Source: Phymorhynchus buccinoides (Eukaryota > Mollusca > Gastropoda > Neogastropoda > Raphitomidae). Taken from it: 64,000 bases of DNA. The notes under the pieces are model-generated. The model saw nothing but the letters and a program-made list of their open reading frames with translations. It was not told where the DNA came from and searched no databases. The position numbers were made by a program, and so were the translations under genes. The DNA lies in assembly GCA_017654935.2 (NCBI GenBank), contig CM065711.1, positions 31,903,371 to 31,967,370 on the forward strand, given 5' to 3'. Each line of letters opens with the position of its first letter. Within the stretch, counting starts at the first letter, position 1. Positions 33,071-45,305 of this stretch are shown one piece after another.

Positions 33071-34380
33071 CACAACTAATTTCACACCTCCCCCCTAAAA
33101 ACAATGTTACATGTGATATACCATAAACACATAAGATAAAGAATATCAAAAAGAATGTTAACCCAGTAAGATAAAAACAAGTCAACAAAAGCATGATAAA
33201 CATAACAAGTGGAGTCGAGGGCACTAGGGTTTTATACATTTCGGTTATCGCAATCTGTCAATATTTGCAATCCTATTTCTGAAAATAGCACTTTGAATAA
33301 CTAAACTTTGCCCTTTGGCGTATAAATCAAAAACAGGTGAACAAAAATCAATCATAATATTTACCTTGGCAGGAAACTTTGCTCGCTTAATTTAACTCAT
33401 TCAAATCGTTCCGGCCATATATATCCGGAATTAATAGATAGCTGTCAATTTGCTTCAAAGGGTAGTAAATCTGTGTGCACACCATACCTTGGTCACTTCT
33501 AAACTCGCTTCGCTCCCTTAGACCACAAATTTGCCTCTGACTTTGCTTTTGTAGCGGTTTGTTGTGGGGGGGGGGGGGGGGGGGGAACCAATCAGTGTAG
33601 TTTTAAAGTCTATATTATATAAAAAAAAGTCTGATCTACCACTTCCCTATGTCTAAACCTGTAATCTTTCATTTCTCCTTTTGTTTATGTATGTTTTGTT
33701 TGTGTGTATGGCTGGAGTGATTTGTGATTTTTTTTAATAATTCAAAATCATTGCGATGCGAATGAGTTAATAATATTTGGCATTGGTATTTTTTTTTACC
33801 AATACCAAATAATATTATTGGTAAAAAAAAAACACCAATACCATTAATACCATTAATCAAGCAAAGTTTACTGCCAAGGTAAGTATTATTTGAATTGATT
33901 TAAAAAACATTATGGGCAAAATTAAGCAATTCATTGCTGTGGCGGTACCATAGCCGATGAGGTTTAACCGAGGCGTGGTTACTGCTACTTATCTGTATTA
34001 TTTAAAATTCGGGACTTTACTGGTGTTGCACTGCCTCCGGGCGTTGCCTCCAGTATTGTTCCCACCATCTTTGTATTTACAAATGTCCCATATGTGTCTG
34101 TTCCAGACCGAGAGGACGTAAAACACCATTTTTCATTCATTTGGATTCATTTGTGTTCACCTGTTAGTAAAAGATTGAATATTTTGTCGTAATTATCAAA
34201 CTCTGTGACTATTTTCAGAACAGAAAACCTTCGCATGCTCCTAAGATTTGGCGAATGATCGAATAACTGTCATAGAGGCGACTATTTTGAGCGTTGACAC
34301 ATCTTTTAGCCCAAGCCAAGCTAAACTTAGAAACCTCTAAACATTAAGCTCCGCTGAGTGCCGACCTTTTGCTAAGAAAA
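33070..34380. other. No gene; AT-rich with one dispersed repeat and a short palindrome
   Basis: 33450-33600 repeats 15640-15770. 33776-33845 holds an ATTGGTATTTTTTTTTACC / GGTAAAAAAAAAACACCAAT hairpin. 34015-34130 repeats part of 23700-23850 (GGGACTTT..GTTGCACTGCCTCCGGGC, CCCATATGTGTCTGTT). Confidence 0.6.
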
Positions 34381-34402
34381 CCCCCCACATATATATATAT
34401 AT

Positions 34403-34966
34403 ACTGGTCTCCAAAATTTAAGGGCCGGAAGAACGATCTTCTGTCTTGGAGGCATGCTTATTGAGAGCTCTGGTTGCCGCCCTTAAATACACAGTCGTGT
34501 CTAACTTTTGCTCAGCAGTGTTCACTACAGTCATGCCTTGCACGTGCAATAGGCAAGAAACCTGCATCAGCCCTGATTCTTCAGCGAAAAGAGACCAAAC
34601 TTTCGTGAAATTCTCGTGAATTTGCCACATTTTAAGCGTACCTGAAAACGCTGTTGCTGTACTGCAATGTCTGCAAAACTGGTTCAGGCACGTGCAACAG
34701 GAAGGAAAGTTATTGAGTAGCCTGGGGATGGAAGTTCAGTTTAACGTCGCGTATCGGCTTTCGCCATGTACGACGGGCTGAACAAACCAACCAGGTTATA
34801 AACAAAAATTTATGTTCCCGAATCACTGTCTTAGCCAAAAGGCCGAGAAGCGATCAGAATCGAGTAGCCTAAGTTTTGCCATTGTCTTCATTGTTGTCTT
34901 GGTGTACAATAAATAGATATCAAGCTACTGAAAACAGAAGCCGGCCCTTAACTTTTGGAGACCAGT
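34403..34966. mobile_element. Tc1/mariner-like MITE (TA target) hosting a U2-headed SINE
   Basis: ACTGGTCTCCAAAATTTAAG at left and AACTTTTGGAGACCAGT at right as inverted termini, placed in a TATA run. 138 bp of the interior belong to the inserted SINE at 34724-34861. Confidence 0.75.
34724..34861 (-). mobile_element. U2-snRNA-headed SINE, copy 1 (138 bp)
   Basis: The minus strand begins GATTCTG and then has the first 26 bases of U2 snRNA (starting ATCGCTTCTCGGCC, ending TTGGCTAAGA). Then come GTGATTCGGGAACATAAAT and a tail GTTAAACTGAACTTCCATCC. Perfect 9-bp target duplications GAGTAGCCT lie at 34715-34723 and 34862-34870. The rest of U2 is absent, so this is not a U2 gene. Confidence 0.8.
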
Positions 34967-35053
34967 ATATAATCTGATCAATAGAATGATCTCTAACACA
35001 GTCCCGACATAGGCGTAAAGTTCTATTTATACCAGCCAATCAATATTATATGT

Positions 35054-35435
35054 ACAGTGGAACCTCCCTTATAAGACCCCCTATTATAAGACTCCCTCCC
35101 ACTTAATACCTACCGTCTTCTCTAAGACATTGTCGTTCTTTGTAAGTATTAAAATTACCTCCCTTATACAACTCCCTCCCAGTTAAGACCTTATTTGGGA
35201 TGACTTTTCAAGGTGCTAAAAGGGAGTCCACTTTAAGACCTACTTCTCTAAGACATTGCCGTTCTTTGTAAGCATTAAAATCACCTCCCTCATACAAATT
35301 ACCTCCCTTATACAACTCCCTCCCAGTTAAGACCTTATTTGGGATGACTTTTCACGGTGTTAAAAGGGAGCCCACTTTAAGGTTCTTTGTAAGTATTACA
35401 ATTACCTCCCTTATGCAACTCCCTCCCACTTAACT
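35054..35435 (+). mobile_element. pogo/Tigger-like MITE, internally duplicated copy
   Basis: CAGTGGAACCTCCCTTATAA start. The body block TGTAAGTATTAAAATTACC with ACTCCCTCCCA occurs three times, with a partial right end (TTAAAAGGGAGCCCAC). Confidence 0.7.
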
Positions 35436-35439
35436 CTCT

Positions 35440-35583
35440 GGGCCTGTATTCACGTTGAGATAGCATGAGACTTAGCATGATGCTAACTTAGAAGCTCTTC
35501 CAATGTCCTATAGGATTTAATAGGACTTTTGGAAGAGCTTCTAAGTTAGCATGATGCTAAGTCTCAACGTGAATACAGGCCCT
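35440..35583. mobile_element. Palindromic MITE GGGCCTGTATTCACG, copy 2
   Basis: Near-perfect hairpin of 144 bp, same arms as 8664-8822, lying directly in the tail of the preceding MITE. Confidence 0.85.
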
Positions 35584-35827
35584 GATTTCTGTATTTGATA
35601 ATAATAATAATAATAATGGGAATTTATATAGCGCTTTCTCACACGAGCATAAAGAGAAGTTTCAACTACTGTTCATTCCTGAGAACCTCTTTAGCTGCTG
35701 ATAAAGTTTATCCCGTTGATTCCTACGGGCCTCTTTTGCTCGTGACGTCATGCAACATGATGCTACTGTTATTAATTTTCTCTTCTATAATTGCAATGAG
35801 GTTTTTTTCCATTTTCTTACTGGGGCA

Positions 35828-36110
35828 AGCCCCCCATGGGGATACCGAGGGGTCTTTTGTATAAATAGTTCCCCCACCTTCTGGAAGTTCATGGAATTCT
35901 GATCGCTTCTCAGCCTTTTGGCTAAGACAGTGATTCAGGAACATAAATTTTTGTTTATACCCTGGTTGGTTTGTTCAGCCCGTCGTACATGGCGAAAGCC
36001 GATACGCGACGTTAAACTGAACTTCCATCCTGGAAGTTCTGTGCTTGTAACTTCCTCTAATCTGTCACTCTCTTTGACTCTGCCTTTTCCCTTTGCTTGC
36101 TGTCATCTAC
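35828..36110 (+). repeat. Dispersed repeat Q, copy 4, split by a U2-headed SINE
   Basis: Left part up to CACCTTCTGGAAGTTC (35890); continues at 36031 with TGGAAGTTCTGTGCTTG. Confidence 0.85.
35891..36030 (+). mobile_element. U2-snRNA-headed SINE, copy 2 (140 bp)
   Basis: U2-like segment 35902-35927 (ATCGCTTCTCAGCC..GGCTAAGA, one mismatch to U2), then the same body as copy 1, ending ACTGAACTTCCATCC. The 9-bp target duplication TGGAAGTTC is at 35882-35890 and 36031-36039, inside repeat Q, whose other copies show the empty site. Confidence 0.85.
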
Positions 36111-36271
36111 TATCTGGGGTGACTTTTTAAAGTTTTATAAGGGAGGTTCCGCCGTATTTCAGTCTGTCGATTCCGTGCTGGATAGCAGAGGGCGCGGCTG
36201 TGATTCCAGAGGGCTGGACCAAAATGTATCTACAGTGAAGATGCCTAGCCCAGGGTACATCCCCACTCTCA

Positions 36272-36412
36272 GTTAAAGACCCACCACGTTATGTGTCAAA
36301 ATCAGTTTTCACCACATGTTTTCCCTCCTCATGGCTGGTAAGAAATCTTAAGAAATCTTCCAAATATAAGAGGGAATGTGACACGTGACGTGGGGGGGTC
36401 TTTAAAAGGGGT
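36272..36412 (+). mobile_element. Single-copy relative of the 55-bp satellite unit with inverted ends
   Basis: Starts TTAAAGACCCACCACGTTA and ends ACGTGGGGGGGTCTTTAA. Its right half AAGAAATCTTCC..GAATGTGACACGTGACG is the satellite unit of 27131-28605. Confidence 0.75.
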
Positions 36413-36614
36413 TTGAGGAGAGGTGGCACTGGGGAAGGTCCCCAAAGGCCAACCCATCCCTTTTGGCTGCGGCACTATAGCCAGTGCAAATACCCCCCTA
36501 GTTCGAGTCGTAGTCTTCAACAAAAGATGAAACTACCATGATATTCCATGAATGTAGAGAATCGTATTATACAGCTCATGTTACTGTTGGCCCTACTACA
36601 GGCTAATGAGAACC

Positions 36615-36638
36615 AATGTGTGTGTGTGTATATATAAG

Positions 36639-36672
<34 letters not shown>

Positions 36673-36904
36673 ATACATAAGTATTTGTGTGTGTGTGTGT
36701 GTGTGTGTGTATATAAGTGTGTGTGTGTGTCTGTATATATAAGTGTGTGTGTGTGTGTCTGTGTGTATACATAAGTGTTTTTGTCTGAGTGTGTGTGTGT
36801 ATATAAGTGTGTGTGTGTATATATATATATATGTGTGTGTGCATAAGTGTGTGTGTGTGTGTACATAAGTGGGTTTTTTTGTGTTTGTGTGTGTGTGTAT
36901 ATAA

Positions 36905-36942
<38 letters not shown>

Positions 36943-36970
36943 GTGTGTGTGTGTGTGTGTGTGTAAGAGT
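36615..36970 (+). repeat. (GT)n/(TATA)n microsatellite
   Basis: GT runs broken by TATATAAG motifs. Frames rich in His/Thr/Tyr are artefacts. Confidence 0.95.
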
Positions 36971-37856
36971 ACATGTATATTACATATGGATTATAATCAA
37001 ATAATTTTCTTGGTGGTGCAATTATGTCAATTTTCCGCTATTATTTGTTGTAATGTGCAATTTCACGTACATCCGTGCGCATGCGTGTGTGTGTGTAATC
37101 ATATCTTTTATTAGTTTACTTTTAGTATGCTTGCACGTGCTGCGGAGAATTTGAATGATAAAAGCTCTTAGAGTAAAGAGCCGAGCCAATCAATAACGTG
37201 GGTGTTAAATAACGCAGCAGGACCCCATAGTTCTATTTTTATCATCCAATCAATAGGGATGACATTAAATACCATCCAGACGGTTCTAATCACAGCATAG
37301 AAGCCCTACGTGCGTGTGCGCAGTTCTCGGAGATTATTAGCCAATCAATAAATTTGACGCCGTGGCGAAGATGAAAACTATGCCTCTTCGAAATGTGGTG
37401 CGTTTAACCTTCACCTGCTTACTGGGTCTATTGGACCCCGAGAGGCATAAAAGTTACTATATCTCCGGAAGTATTAAAGCTACGGTTATGAAATTTTAGG
37501 TATCTTTCAAGAACCTTGTTGCCTTTATTCCAGCCAAATTTCATGTGTCTATGTTAAAATTTGAATGAGTAATTGATTACGCAATTTTAACTAATGTTTT
37601 AGGTGGGCAAAGAACAGCAAGCCATACAAATAAAATGTCAATGAATCTGATATTTGATTTCATCTGTTTTGTTGCACTATCAATAAACAGATTAAAAAAA
37701 GAAAGAAAGTGCTAAACTACCATTTCCCGAAGTAGCAAAAAGTTAACTCGTACTTTTAAAGCCTTCACAAAACTTCACACACACACAAACTCGTTTATTT
37801 TTTCTAAAATTGTGCAAAACCAGCTTTTAACACACAAACACAAATAAAGGACATTA

Positions 37857-40100
37857 ACCCTTTCACCACCAGCCATCTTTCAGCCAAGAACTGCCATTAA
37901 CCCTTTCACCGCCAGCCATATTTCAGCCAAGAACTGCCATTAACCCTTTCACCACCAGCCATCTTTCAGCCAAGAACTGCTATTAACCCTTTCACCGCCA
38001 GCCATATTTCAGCCAACAATTGCTATTAACCCTTTCACCGCCAGCCATATTTCAGCCAAGAACTGCCATTAACCCTTTCACCACCAGCCATATTTCAGCC
38101 AAGAACTGCTATTAACCCTTTCACCGCCAGCCATATTTCAGCCAAGAACTGCCATTAACCCTTTCACCGCCAGCCATCTTTCAGCCAAGAACTGCCATTA
38201 ACCCTTTCACCACCAGCCATATTTCAGCCAAGAACTGCCATTAACCCTTTCACCGCCAGCCATCTTTCAGCCAAGAACTGCCATTAACCCTTTCACCGCC
38301 AGCCATATTTCAGCCAAGAACTGCTATTAACCCTTTCACCGCCAGCCATATTTCAGCCAAGAACTGCCATTAACCCTTTCACCGCCAGCCATATTTCAGC
38401 CAAGAACTGCCATTAACCCTTTCACCGCCAGCCATATTTCAGCCAAGAACTGCTATTAACCCTTTCACCGCCAGCCATCTTTCAGCCAAGAACTGCCATT
38501 AACCCTTTCACCGCCAGCCATATTTCAGCCAAGAATTGCTATTAACCCTTTCACCGCCAGCCATATTTCAGCCAAGAACTGCTATTAACCCTTTCACCGC
38601 CAGCCATCTTTCAGCCAAGAATTGCTATTAACCCTTTCACCGCCAGCCATATTTCAGCCAAGAACTGCCATTAACCCTTTCACCGCCAGCCATATTTCAG
38701 CCAAGAACTGCCATTAACCCTTTCACCGCCAGCCATATTTCAGCCAAGAACTGCCATTAACCCTTTCACCGCCAGCCATATTTCAGCCAAGAACTGCCAT
38801 TAACCCTTTCACCGCCAGCCATATTTCAGCCAAGAACTGCCATTAACCCTTTCACCGCCAGCCATATTTCAGCCAAGAACTGCCATTAACCCTTTCACCG
38901 CCAGCCATATTTCAGCCAAGAACTGCCATTAATTTTCAGCCAAGAACTTTAACCCTTTCACCGCCAGCCATATTTCAGCCAAGAATTGCTATTAACCCTT
39001 TCACCGCCAGCCATCTTTCAGCCAAGAACTGCCATTAACCCTTTCACCGCCAGCCATCTTTCAGCCAAGAAGCCATTAACCCTTTCACCGCCAGCCATCT
39101 TTCAGCCAAACAACTGCTATTAACCCTTTCACCGCCAGCCATATTTCAGCCAAGAACTGCCATTAACCCTTTCACCGCCAGCCATATTTCAGCCAAGAAT
39201 TGCTATTAACCCTTTCACCGCCAGCCATATTTCAGCCAAGAACTGCCATTAACCCTTTCACCGCCAGCCATATTTCAGCCAAGAATTGCTATTAACCCTT
39301 TCACCGCCAGCCATATTTCAGCCAAGAACTGCCATTAACCCTTTCACCGCCAGCCATATTTCAGCCAAGAACTGCCATTAACCCTTTCACCGCCAGCCAT
39401 CTTTCAGCCAAGAACTGCCATTAACCCTTTCACCGCCAGCCATATTTCAGCCAAGAACTGCCATTAACCCTTTCACCGCCAGCCATATTTCAGCCAACTG
39501 CCATTAACCCTTTCACCGCCAGCCATATTTCAGCCAAGAACTGCCATTAACCCTTTTCACCGCCAGCCATATTTCAGCCAAGAACTGCCATTAACCCTTT
39601 CACCGCCAGCCATATTTCAGCCAAGAATTGCTATTAACCCTTTCACCGCCAGCCATATTTCAGCCAAGAACTGCCATTAACCCTTTCACCGCCAGCCATA
39701 TTTCAGCCAAGAACTGCTATTAACCCTTTCACCACCAGCCATCTTTCAGCCAAGAACTGCCATTAACCCTTTCACCGCCAGCCATATTTCAGCCAAGAAC
39801 TGCCATTAACCCTTTCACCGCCAGCCATATTTCAGCCAAGAACTGCCATTAACCCTTTCACCGCCAGCCATCTTTCAGCCAAGAAAGTGCCATTAACCCT
39901 TTCACCGCCAGCCATCTTTCAGCCAAGAACTGCCATTAACCCTTTCACCGCCAGCCATATTTCAGCCAAGAACTGCCATTAACCCTTTCACCGCCAGCCA
40001 TCTTTCAGCCAAGAACTGCCATTAACCCTTTCACCGCCAGCCATATTTCAGCCAAAAACTGCCATTAACCCTTTCACCACCAGCCATCTTTGAGCAAAAA
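37857..40100 (+). repeat. 43-bp satellite array, about 52 units
   Basis: Unit: TTAACCCTTTCACCGCCAGC, CATATTTCAGCCAAGAACTG, CCA. Very homogeneous; C/T changes in GCYAT and CATMTTT recur, and a few units are shortened (near 38935 and 39490). The first 30 bases are the left end of the TTAA-type MITE seen at 24422 and 46302. There are no variable spacers. Confidence 0.97.
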
Positions 40101-40109
40101 AGATGGGGG

Positions 40110-40357
40110 GGAGAGCACGGGGAGATATGATTGAAACTTTTAATATATTAAATGGATATTATGATACTAGAACTACAAACACACTTTTTGGAATTCTCTA
40201 CCAAATGATACTGCAACCGCAGGAACACTCAATAGTTTTAAAAACAAATTAGATCATTTTTGGGAAGATTATTGCTTCCATACTAACATAAGTATTCAGT
40301 AATTAATTAGTATGCAGATCAGTTTGCTTGTTTTCACTGTATGTTGTACTCTTTAAA

Positions 40358-40389
<32 letters not shown>

Positions 40390-40495
40390 AATAACAAAAT
40401 CAAAAAGTTTTAAATTGCGTTTCCTTATAAACTAAAAGGAAATAGCAGGCTAAAGGCTATTTAAAAGCCTATATGCCGTATATGATATGATATGA
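40110..40495 (+). mobile_element. LINE 3' fragment (reverse transcriptase C-terminus)
   Basis: Reads RARGDMIETFNILNGYYDT, then NSLPNDTATAGTLNSFKNK and LDHFWEDY across a frameshift, then a tail ATTTAAAAGCC..GGCTATT-type with GATATGATATG. These are the usual last motifs of CR1/L2-like reverse transcriptases. It separates the satellite from the right half of the MITE. Confidence 0.7.
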
Positions 40496-40504
40496 AAAAA
40501 AATC

Positions 40505-41168
40505 CATTAAACTTACTTGGGTACAGAAAAGATTTCATCTGCAATATTGTTGGATTTCTCTGTGACACATTTAGAATAGGGTCAATCCTTACTGCCCGAA
40601 TTTAGGAACACAATATCATTGAATAATAGACCCTGATTCCAAGAGTTTTAATGACATGGGTGTTAAATCATTGTGGTGCAAAAATGTGACATTGGTGTCG
40701 AAAGGGTTAAATTGACCAGGGCCTGTATTCACGTTGAGATAGCATGAGACTTAGCATGATGCTAACTTAGAAGCTCTTCCAAATGTCCTATTAAATCCTA
40801 TAGGACATTTGGAAGAGCTTCTAAGTTAGCATCATGCTACGTTGAGATAGCATGAGACTTAGCATGATGCTAACTTAGAAGCTCTTCCAAATGTCCTATT
40901 GGATTAATAGGACATTTGGAAGAGCTTCTAAGTTAGCATCATGCTAAGTCTCATGCTATCTCAACGTGAATACAGGCCCTGGGTAGAAAACAAAATCTGT
41001 CTGCAGTATTGGGGATTCTTCTGTGACATATATAAAATAAGGTCTATCCTTACTTCCCAAAACTAAGACAAAAGGGTGTTTGGATAATAGACCCCAATTT
41101 GATGCCTTTTAGCGACATAGGTGTTAAATCACTGTGGTGCTAAAACCGTTGGCGGTGAAAGGGTTAAT
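40505..41168 (+). mobile_element. Right half of TTAA-type MITE in two copies, with a palindromic MITE between
   Basis: 40505-40710: ATTAAACTTACTTGGGTAC..GTCGAAAGGGTTAA. 40983-41168: GGGTAGAAAACAAAATCTG..GGCGGTGAAAGGGTTAA. Both share GTGGTGC and ATAATAGACCC blocks. The palindromic element at 40717-40982 (compound, with a partial second hairpin) lies between them. Confidence 0.75.
40717..40982. mobile_element. Palindromic MITE GGGCCTGTATTCACG, compound copy 3
   Basis: One and a half hairpins: the arm AGCATGAGACTTAGCATG occurs twice before the final CGTGAATACAGGCCCTGGG. Confidence 0.8.
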
Positions 41169-41639
41169 AAAAACAAGAAATACAACAAAAAGCAATCTAA
41201 AACACACACAAGAAAAATATTGATTTTACAACAGTTTTATTCAAACGCATAATAACTTCAACAGTCAATACATAGTTTCAAGCAAAAAAGCAGGTAAGAC
41301 TTCTTTTCAGCAATAATATCATGAATATTTATGAATCATGAACATGTCATTCCAATCAATTGCCACAGTTGAGATATGATTCGTCACAACCAGTTCAGAA
41401 CAAAATTCAAACAAATGACCGAGTTTACATGAAACGCCCTTCTCTCTCTGTGTCCATCTCTTATCAGCTCTGCGCACATTACACGCATGAATCTCATTAT
41501 ATGCTTATCCACGAATAAGAAAAAGTAAGAACAATAAACACATGCGCTTATTCCATCAGCCTATTTCTTACTTTCGTTTTCTAAATTTGCGGATAAATGC
41601 ATGAGGTGTCTGCGTATAATGTGTACAAAGCCTTGGTCT

Positions 41640-42159
41640 CACACACACATTTCATTCTCTCTTCCTCTCTCTCTCACACACACACTTGATTCTCTCTCTC
41701 TCTTCCTCTCTCTCACACACACACTTGATTGTCTCTCTCTCCCTCTCTCTCACACACACACTTGATTCTCTCTCTCTCTCACACACACACACTTGATTCT
41801 CTCTCTCTTCCTCTCTCTCTCTCTCACACACACACACACTTGATTCTCTCTCACACACACTTGATTCTCTCTCTCTCTCACACACACACTTGATTGTCTC
41901 TCTCTTCCTCTCTCACACACACACACTTGATTCTATCTCTCTTCCCCTCTCTCACACACACTTGATTCTCTCTCTCTTCCTCTCTCTCTCTCACACACAC
42001 ACACTTGATTCTCTCTCTCTTCCTCTCTCTCTCTCACACACACACTTGATTCTCTCTCTCTCACACACACACACACACACTTGATTCTCTCTCTTCCTCT
42101 CTCTCTCTCACACTTGATTCTCTCTCTCTTCCTCTCTCTCTCTCACACACACACTTGAT

Positions 42160-42191
<32 letters not shown>

Positions 42192-42304
42192 TTGATTCTC
42201 TCTCTCTTCCCCCCTCTCTCTCTCACACACAACTTGATTCTCTCTCTTCAGGAAGAGAAAGAGGACTCTCTCTCTCACACACACACACTTGATTCTCTCT
42301 CTCT

Positions 42305-42337
<33 letters not shown>

Positions 42338-42560
42338 TTGATTCTCTCTCTCTTCCTCTCTCTCACACACAACTTGATTCTCTCTCTCTCTCAAACACAC
42401 ACTTCATTCTCTCTCTCTTCCTCTCTCACACACACACAACTTGATTCTCTCTCTTCCTCTCTCTCTCACACACACTTGATTCTCTTCAGCAAGAGAAAGA
42501 GGACTCTCTCTCTCACACACACACACTTGATTATCTCTCTCTCTCTCTCTCTCACACACA
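41640..42560 (+). repeat. CT/CA minisatellite with CTTGATTCTCTCTC units
   Basis: About 25 units of CACACACTTGATTCTCTC and TCTTCCTCTCTC of changing length. GGAAGAGAAAGAGGACTC interrupts it near 42250 and a variant near 42490. Confidence 0.93.
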
Positions 42561-42599
42561 TACACATTATTACTTCCATCTTCTCCTATTAGTGGTATT

Positions 42600-42742
42600 A
42601 GTCGTGCAAAGTTCAACAAACGAAGCAAATTTCTTGGATTAAGCAAGCACATAGGACGGGACACATTTCTTCTGGGACTAATTTGCATGCAAATTTTCCA
42701 GTGCCTTCGAAAGTTCGATGTTAGCTGTGCTGCATATCAAGC

Positions 42743-42791
<49 letters not shown>

Positions 42792-43850
42792 AGAGAGAGT
42801 GAAAAAAACCACCAAAACACCATGACCTGCATGCATTAAAAAAAAAAAGTTTAGATGAAACGGCCTAATTTCATTCATTGAAAATCCCAATCACATTACA
42901 GAATAAAATAAAACTGTCAAATTTTGGTGATGACAGGGTCGAGTTTCTCTAGATAACGGTCACCGCGCGAATAACGCTTACGCCAAACGGGGCCTAAGAA
43001 ACACTTTAGAAAACATTTGCGGAAGAATGTTACAAGCTCTTGTCTGATTGGTAAAAAAAATGCATTATTTTAACCAAACTTGAATGGACCAATGAACAAC
43101 AAGAAATGTATTCACCACATTCGCCAAGAGATACTTTGGGAGTAGCCACAAAACGTTTTTGGTAAACGTCGGCGAAAGAGTGTTTCTGAGTACCGTGTTC
43201 GTCGATTAGCGCTCACACTACGTAACGTTAGCCCTCGTGAAACGGCCCCCTGTTTAGATAGCCTGCTTGGCTCTTCGATTTGTAATGAATAAATAATAAC
43301 ACCAGTGCACCAAATGAACTAAAGTTTACATGTTGAAAAAACATGAGAACAGAAACAATTTAGAAACTGTAAACAATTTATCCTAGTTGGCACAGATTGG
43401 AGTATACAACAACCAAAAAAATAAAAAAATAATAGGCACTCAAACTGTCAACTTATTTACTTGGCACAAATTCTAGAAATCATAATTTGAAAAAAAAAAA
43501 AAGGGAATAGGCACGGGCAATTTAACATTTTATTACACTCAGCAGAAGAAAAAACCACAATACTTCTTCGAAGCTACGCTCGGGAACTTTAAACAAAAAA
43601 ACTGAAATGAAAGAAAACAGTGAAAAAATAAAAGAACGGTTAGTCAACAATGACAGTTGGCACAAGCTACGAATTTAAAAAAAAAAAAAGTACTTAAACA
43701 GGCACCCTAAATGATACAGAATCCGCCTAGTTCAGTAGACTGAGTAGTTGGCACGAACCTGAAGAGAACAAAAGAATAGGCACCAAAGATTACAAGTCTA
43801 GTTGGCACAAATTCTGAATTTCTCTTTTTTCCGCACAATTCTGAATAAGA
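42600..43850. other. No gene recognised; AT-rich with short GA and A tracts
   Basis: GA tract at 42748-42800. 42925-43265 has palindromic hints (GAAACGGCC near 42857 and 43238) and may be a degraded element. AGTTGGCAC with AATAGGCAC strings recurs about every 60-200 bp between 43387 and 43815, suggesting an old degenerate tandem repeat. No splice-supported coding was found. Confidence 0.5.
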
Positions 43851-43856
43851 CGGATG

Positions 43857-44289
43857 CAGACCTGTCTTACCCCCTACACAAGTCTTGAGTAGTCTGGACA
43901 GCTGAAATGAGTAGTTTGGGTGCAAAATGTGTAGTTTTATTCATTAAACCGTCAAACAATGTTCACTGAAAATGAGTAGTAAAGAGCATTATTTTCAATT
44001 TGAAGAGTAGTAGGGGAAGACGGGGTAAAAAGCGCATGGGCGGGTAAGAAGCCCACCCCAATTATCTCATGAAATGAAGCAAATTTCTGTCTCATTTTGC
44101 CCATGAGACGAGCGTTAATGTCTAGCATTCGTCTCATGGGCAAATTTGACTGAAATTTTCTTTATTTCATGAGATAATTGGGGTGGGCTTCTTACCCGCC
44201 CATGCGCTTTTTACCCCGTCTTCCCCTACCATAGTAGAGGCCCAAAATGAGTAGAATGCTACTCGAAAAGAGTAGAGTGAACAGGTCTG
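43857..44289. mobile_element. CAGACCTG-family short element hosting a palindromic MITE
   Basis: CAGACCTGTCTTACCCCC and GTGAACAGGTCTG ends, flanked by the 6-bp duplication CGGATG (43851-43856, 44290-44295). Its interior matches the complement of 24961-25162, which lacks the inserted hairpin. Confidence 0.8.
44011..44228. mobile_element. Palindromic MITE TAGGGGAAGACGGGG (218 bp)
   Basis: Arms TAGGGGAAGACGGGGTAAAA through AATTATCTCATGAAAT are repeated inverted up to GTCTTCCCCTA, with a loop near 44110. Comparison with the empty relative at 24961-25162 places it at a GTAG-like site. Confidence 0.8.
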
Positions 44290-44458
44290 CGGATGATACG
44301 GGAGGGGAAAAAAACAATACACGACTTGCTTGGCAATCTGTTTGTCTCTCTCTCCATACCACACACACGCGCGCCATAGCATGCTCTAGCCAACCTCCAT
44401 TTCTAATACTTCTAGTCGCAAAACACTCTCACTCTCTCTTCTCGCTCACAAACACATA

Positions 44459-45069
44459 TATATCGTCAGTGAAATTCAAAAACCTCGTATCTCAATTTTT
44501 TTTATTTTTTTTTGGGGGGGGGGGGGTTGAGTTAGATACATAGTCAGCTCTCTAATTTATCCTGCCACCTTCCACCAAAAGCTTGTAACGACTTTCTATC
44601 TGGGGTAAATGTTGTGAAAATAGAAGAAAAACTCCTAAGTCCCAAATTCAGATCTAGTTAAGGACAAAAACCTTGTATCTTCGTTCTTTTCAAGTCTAAC
44701 AAAAAACGCAGGACTAAACTCGCAATGTCTTGAACAACATATTCATCATAGTTCATCAATTGTGGCCAACGCGGTTAATCTTGAACACTTTCGCCGCCAG
44801 CCATTTTTCAGCCAAAAATATTTAGTGTAATTTACCAGGAGAAAGAAAAGTTGGCATCTGCAATACAGTGAATCTGCCTATGACATGTATGAAATAAGGC
44901 CTTTCTTTATCTCCCAAAATTAACAACATAAGGTCATTGGATAACAGGTGTTCAATCAGTGTGGTGCAAAAATGCGACATCGGCAGTGAAAGGGTTAAAA
45001 GTTTTTTTGGGTTTTTTCCTGAAAACTACCAAAATTGAGATACGAGGTTTTTGAATTTCAATGACAATA
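44459..45069. mobile_element. TIR element ATCGTCAGTGAAATTC, with TTAA-type MITE inserted
   Basis: Inverted ends AAAAACCTCGTATCTCAATT and AATTGAGATACGAGGTTTTT; a shorter relative is at 59596-60000. The segment 44780-45000 (CTTTCGCCGCCAGCCAT..GGCAGTGAAAGGGTTAA) is a TTAA-type MITE absent from the relative. Confidence 0.75.
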
Positions 45070-45305
45070 TTCTCTCTTTTCTCTCTCACACACACAAACA
45101 CACCCTCTTTCTCTCTGGCAAACAAAAAACAGGCAGTCACACATCCTACAATCCACCAACCCGCTTTCTACTTCTACTACTAGTCAGAGTCAGCACACGC
45201 CAGTTCTTTTTCCTACGACAAATGTCACTGTCCGACCCGCAACCAGCCGGCGATGGAACTCTCAACCATCCCCCAACTGTCTTGGCGTTCCCGCGGCAAC
45301 ACGGC

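Noticed and set aside
35902..35927. U2 snRNA gene
   Set aside because: Only the first 26 bases of U2 are present, followed by unrelated sequence and a target duplication.
37857..40100. CRISPR-like array
   Set aside because: Units are contiguous and nearly identical with no variable spacers, no cas genes, and the host is eukaryotic.
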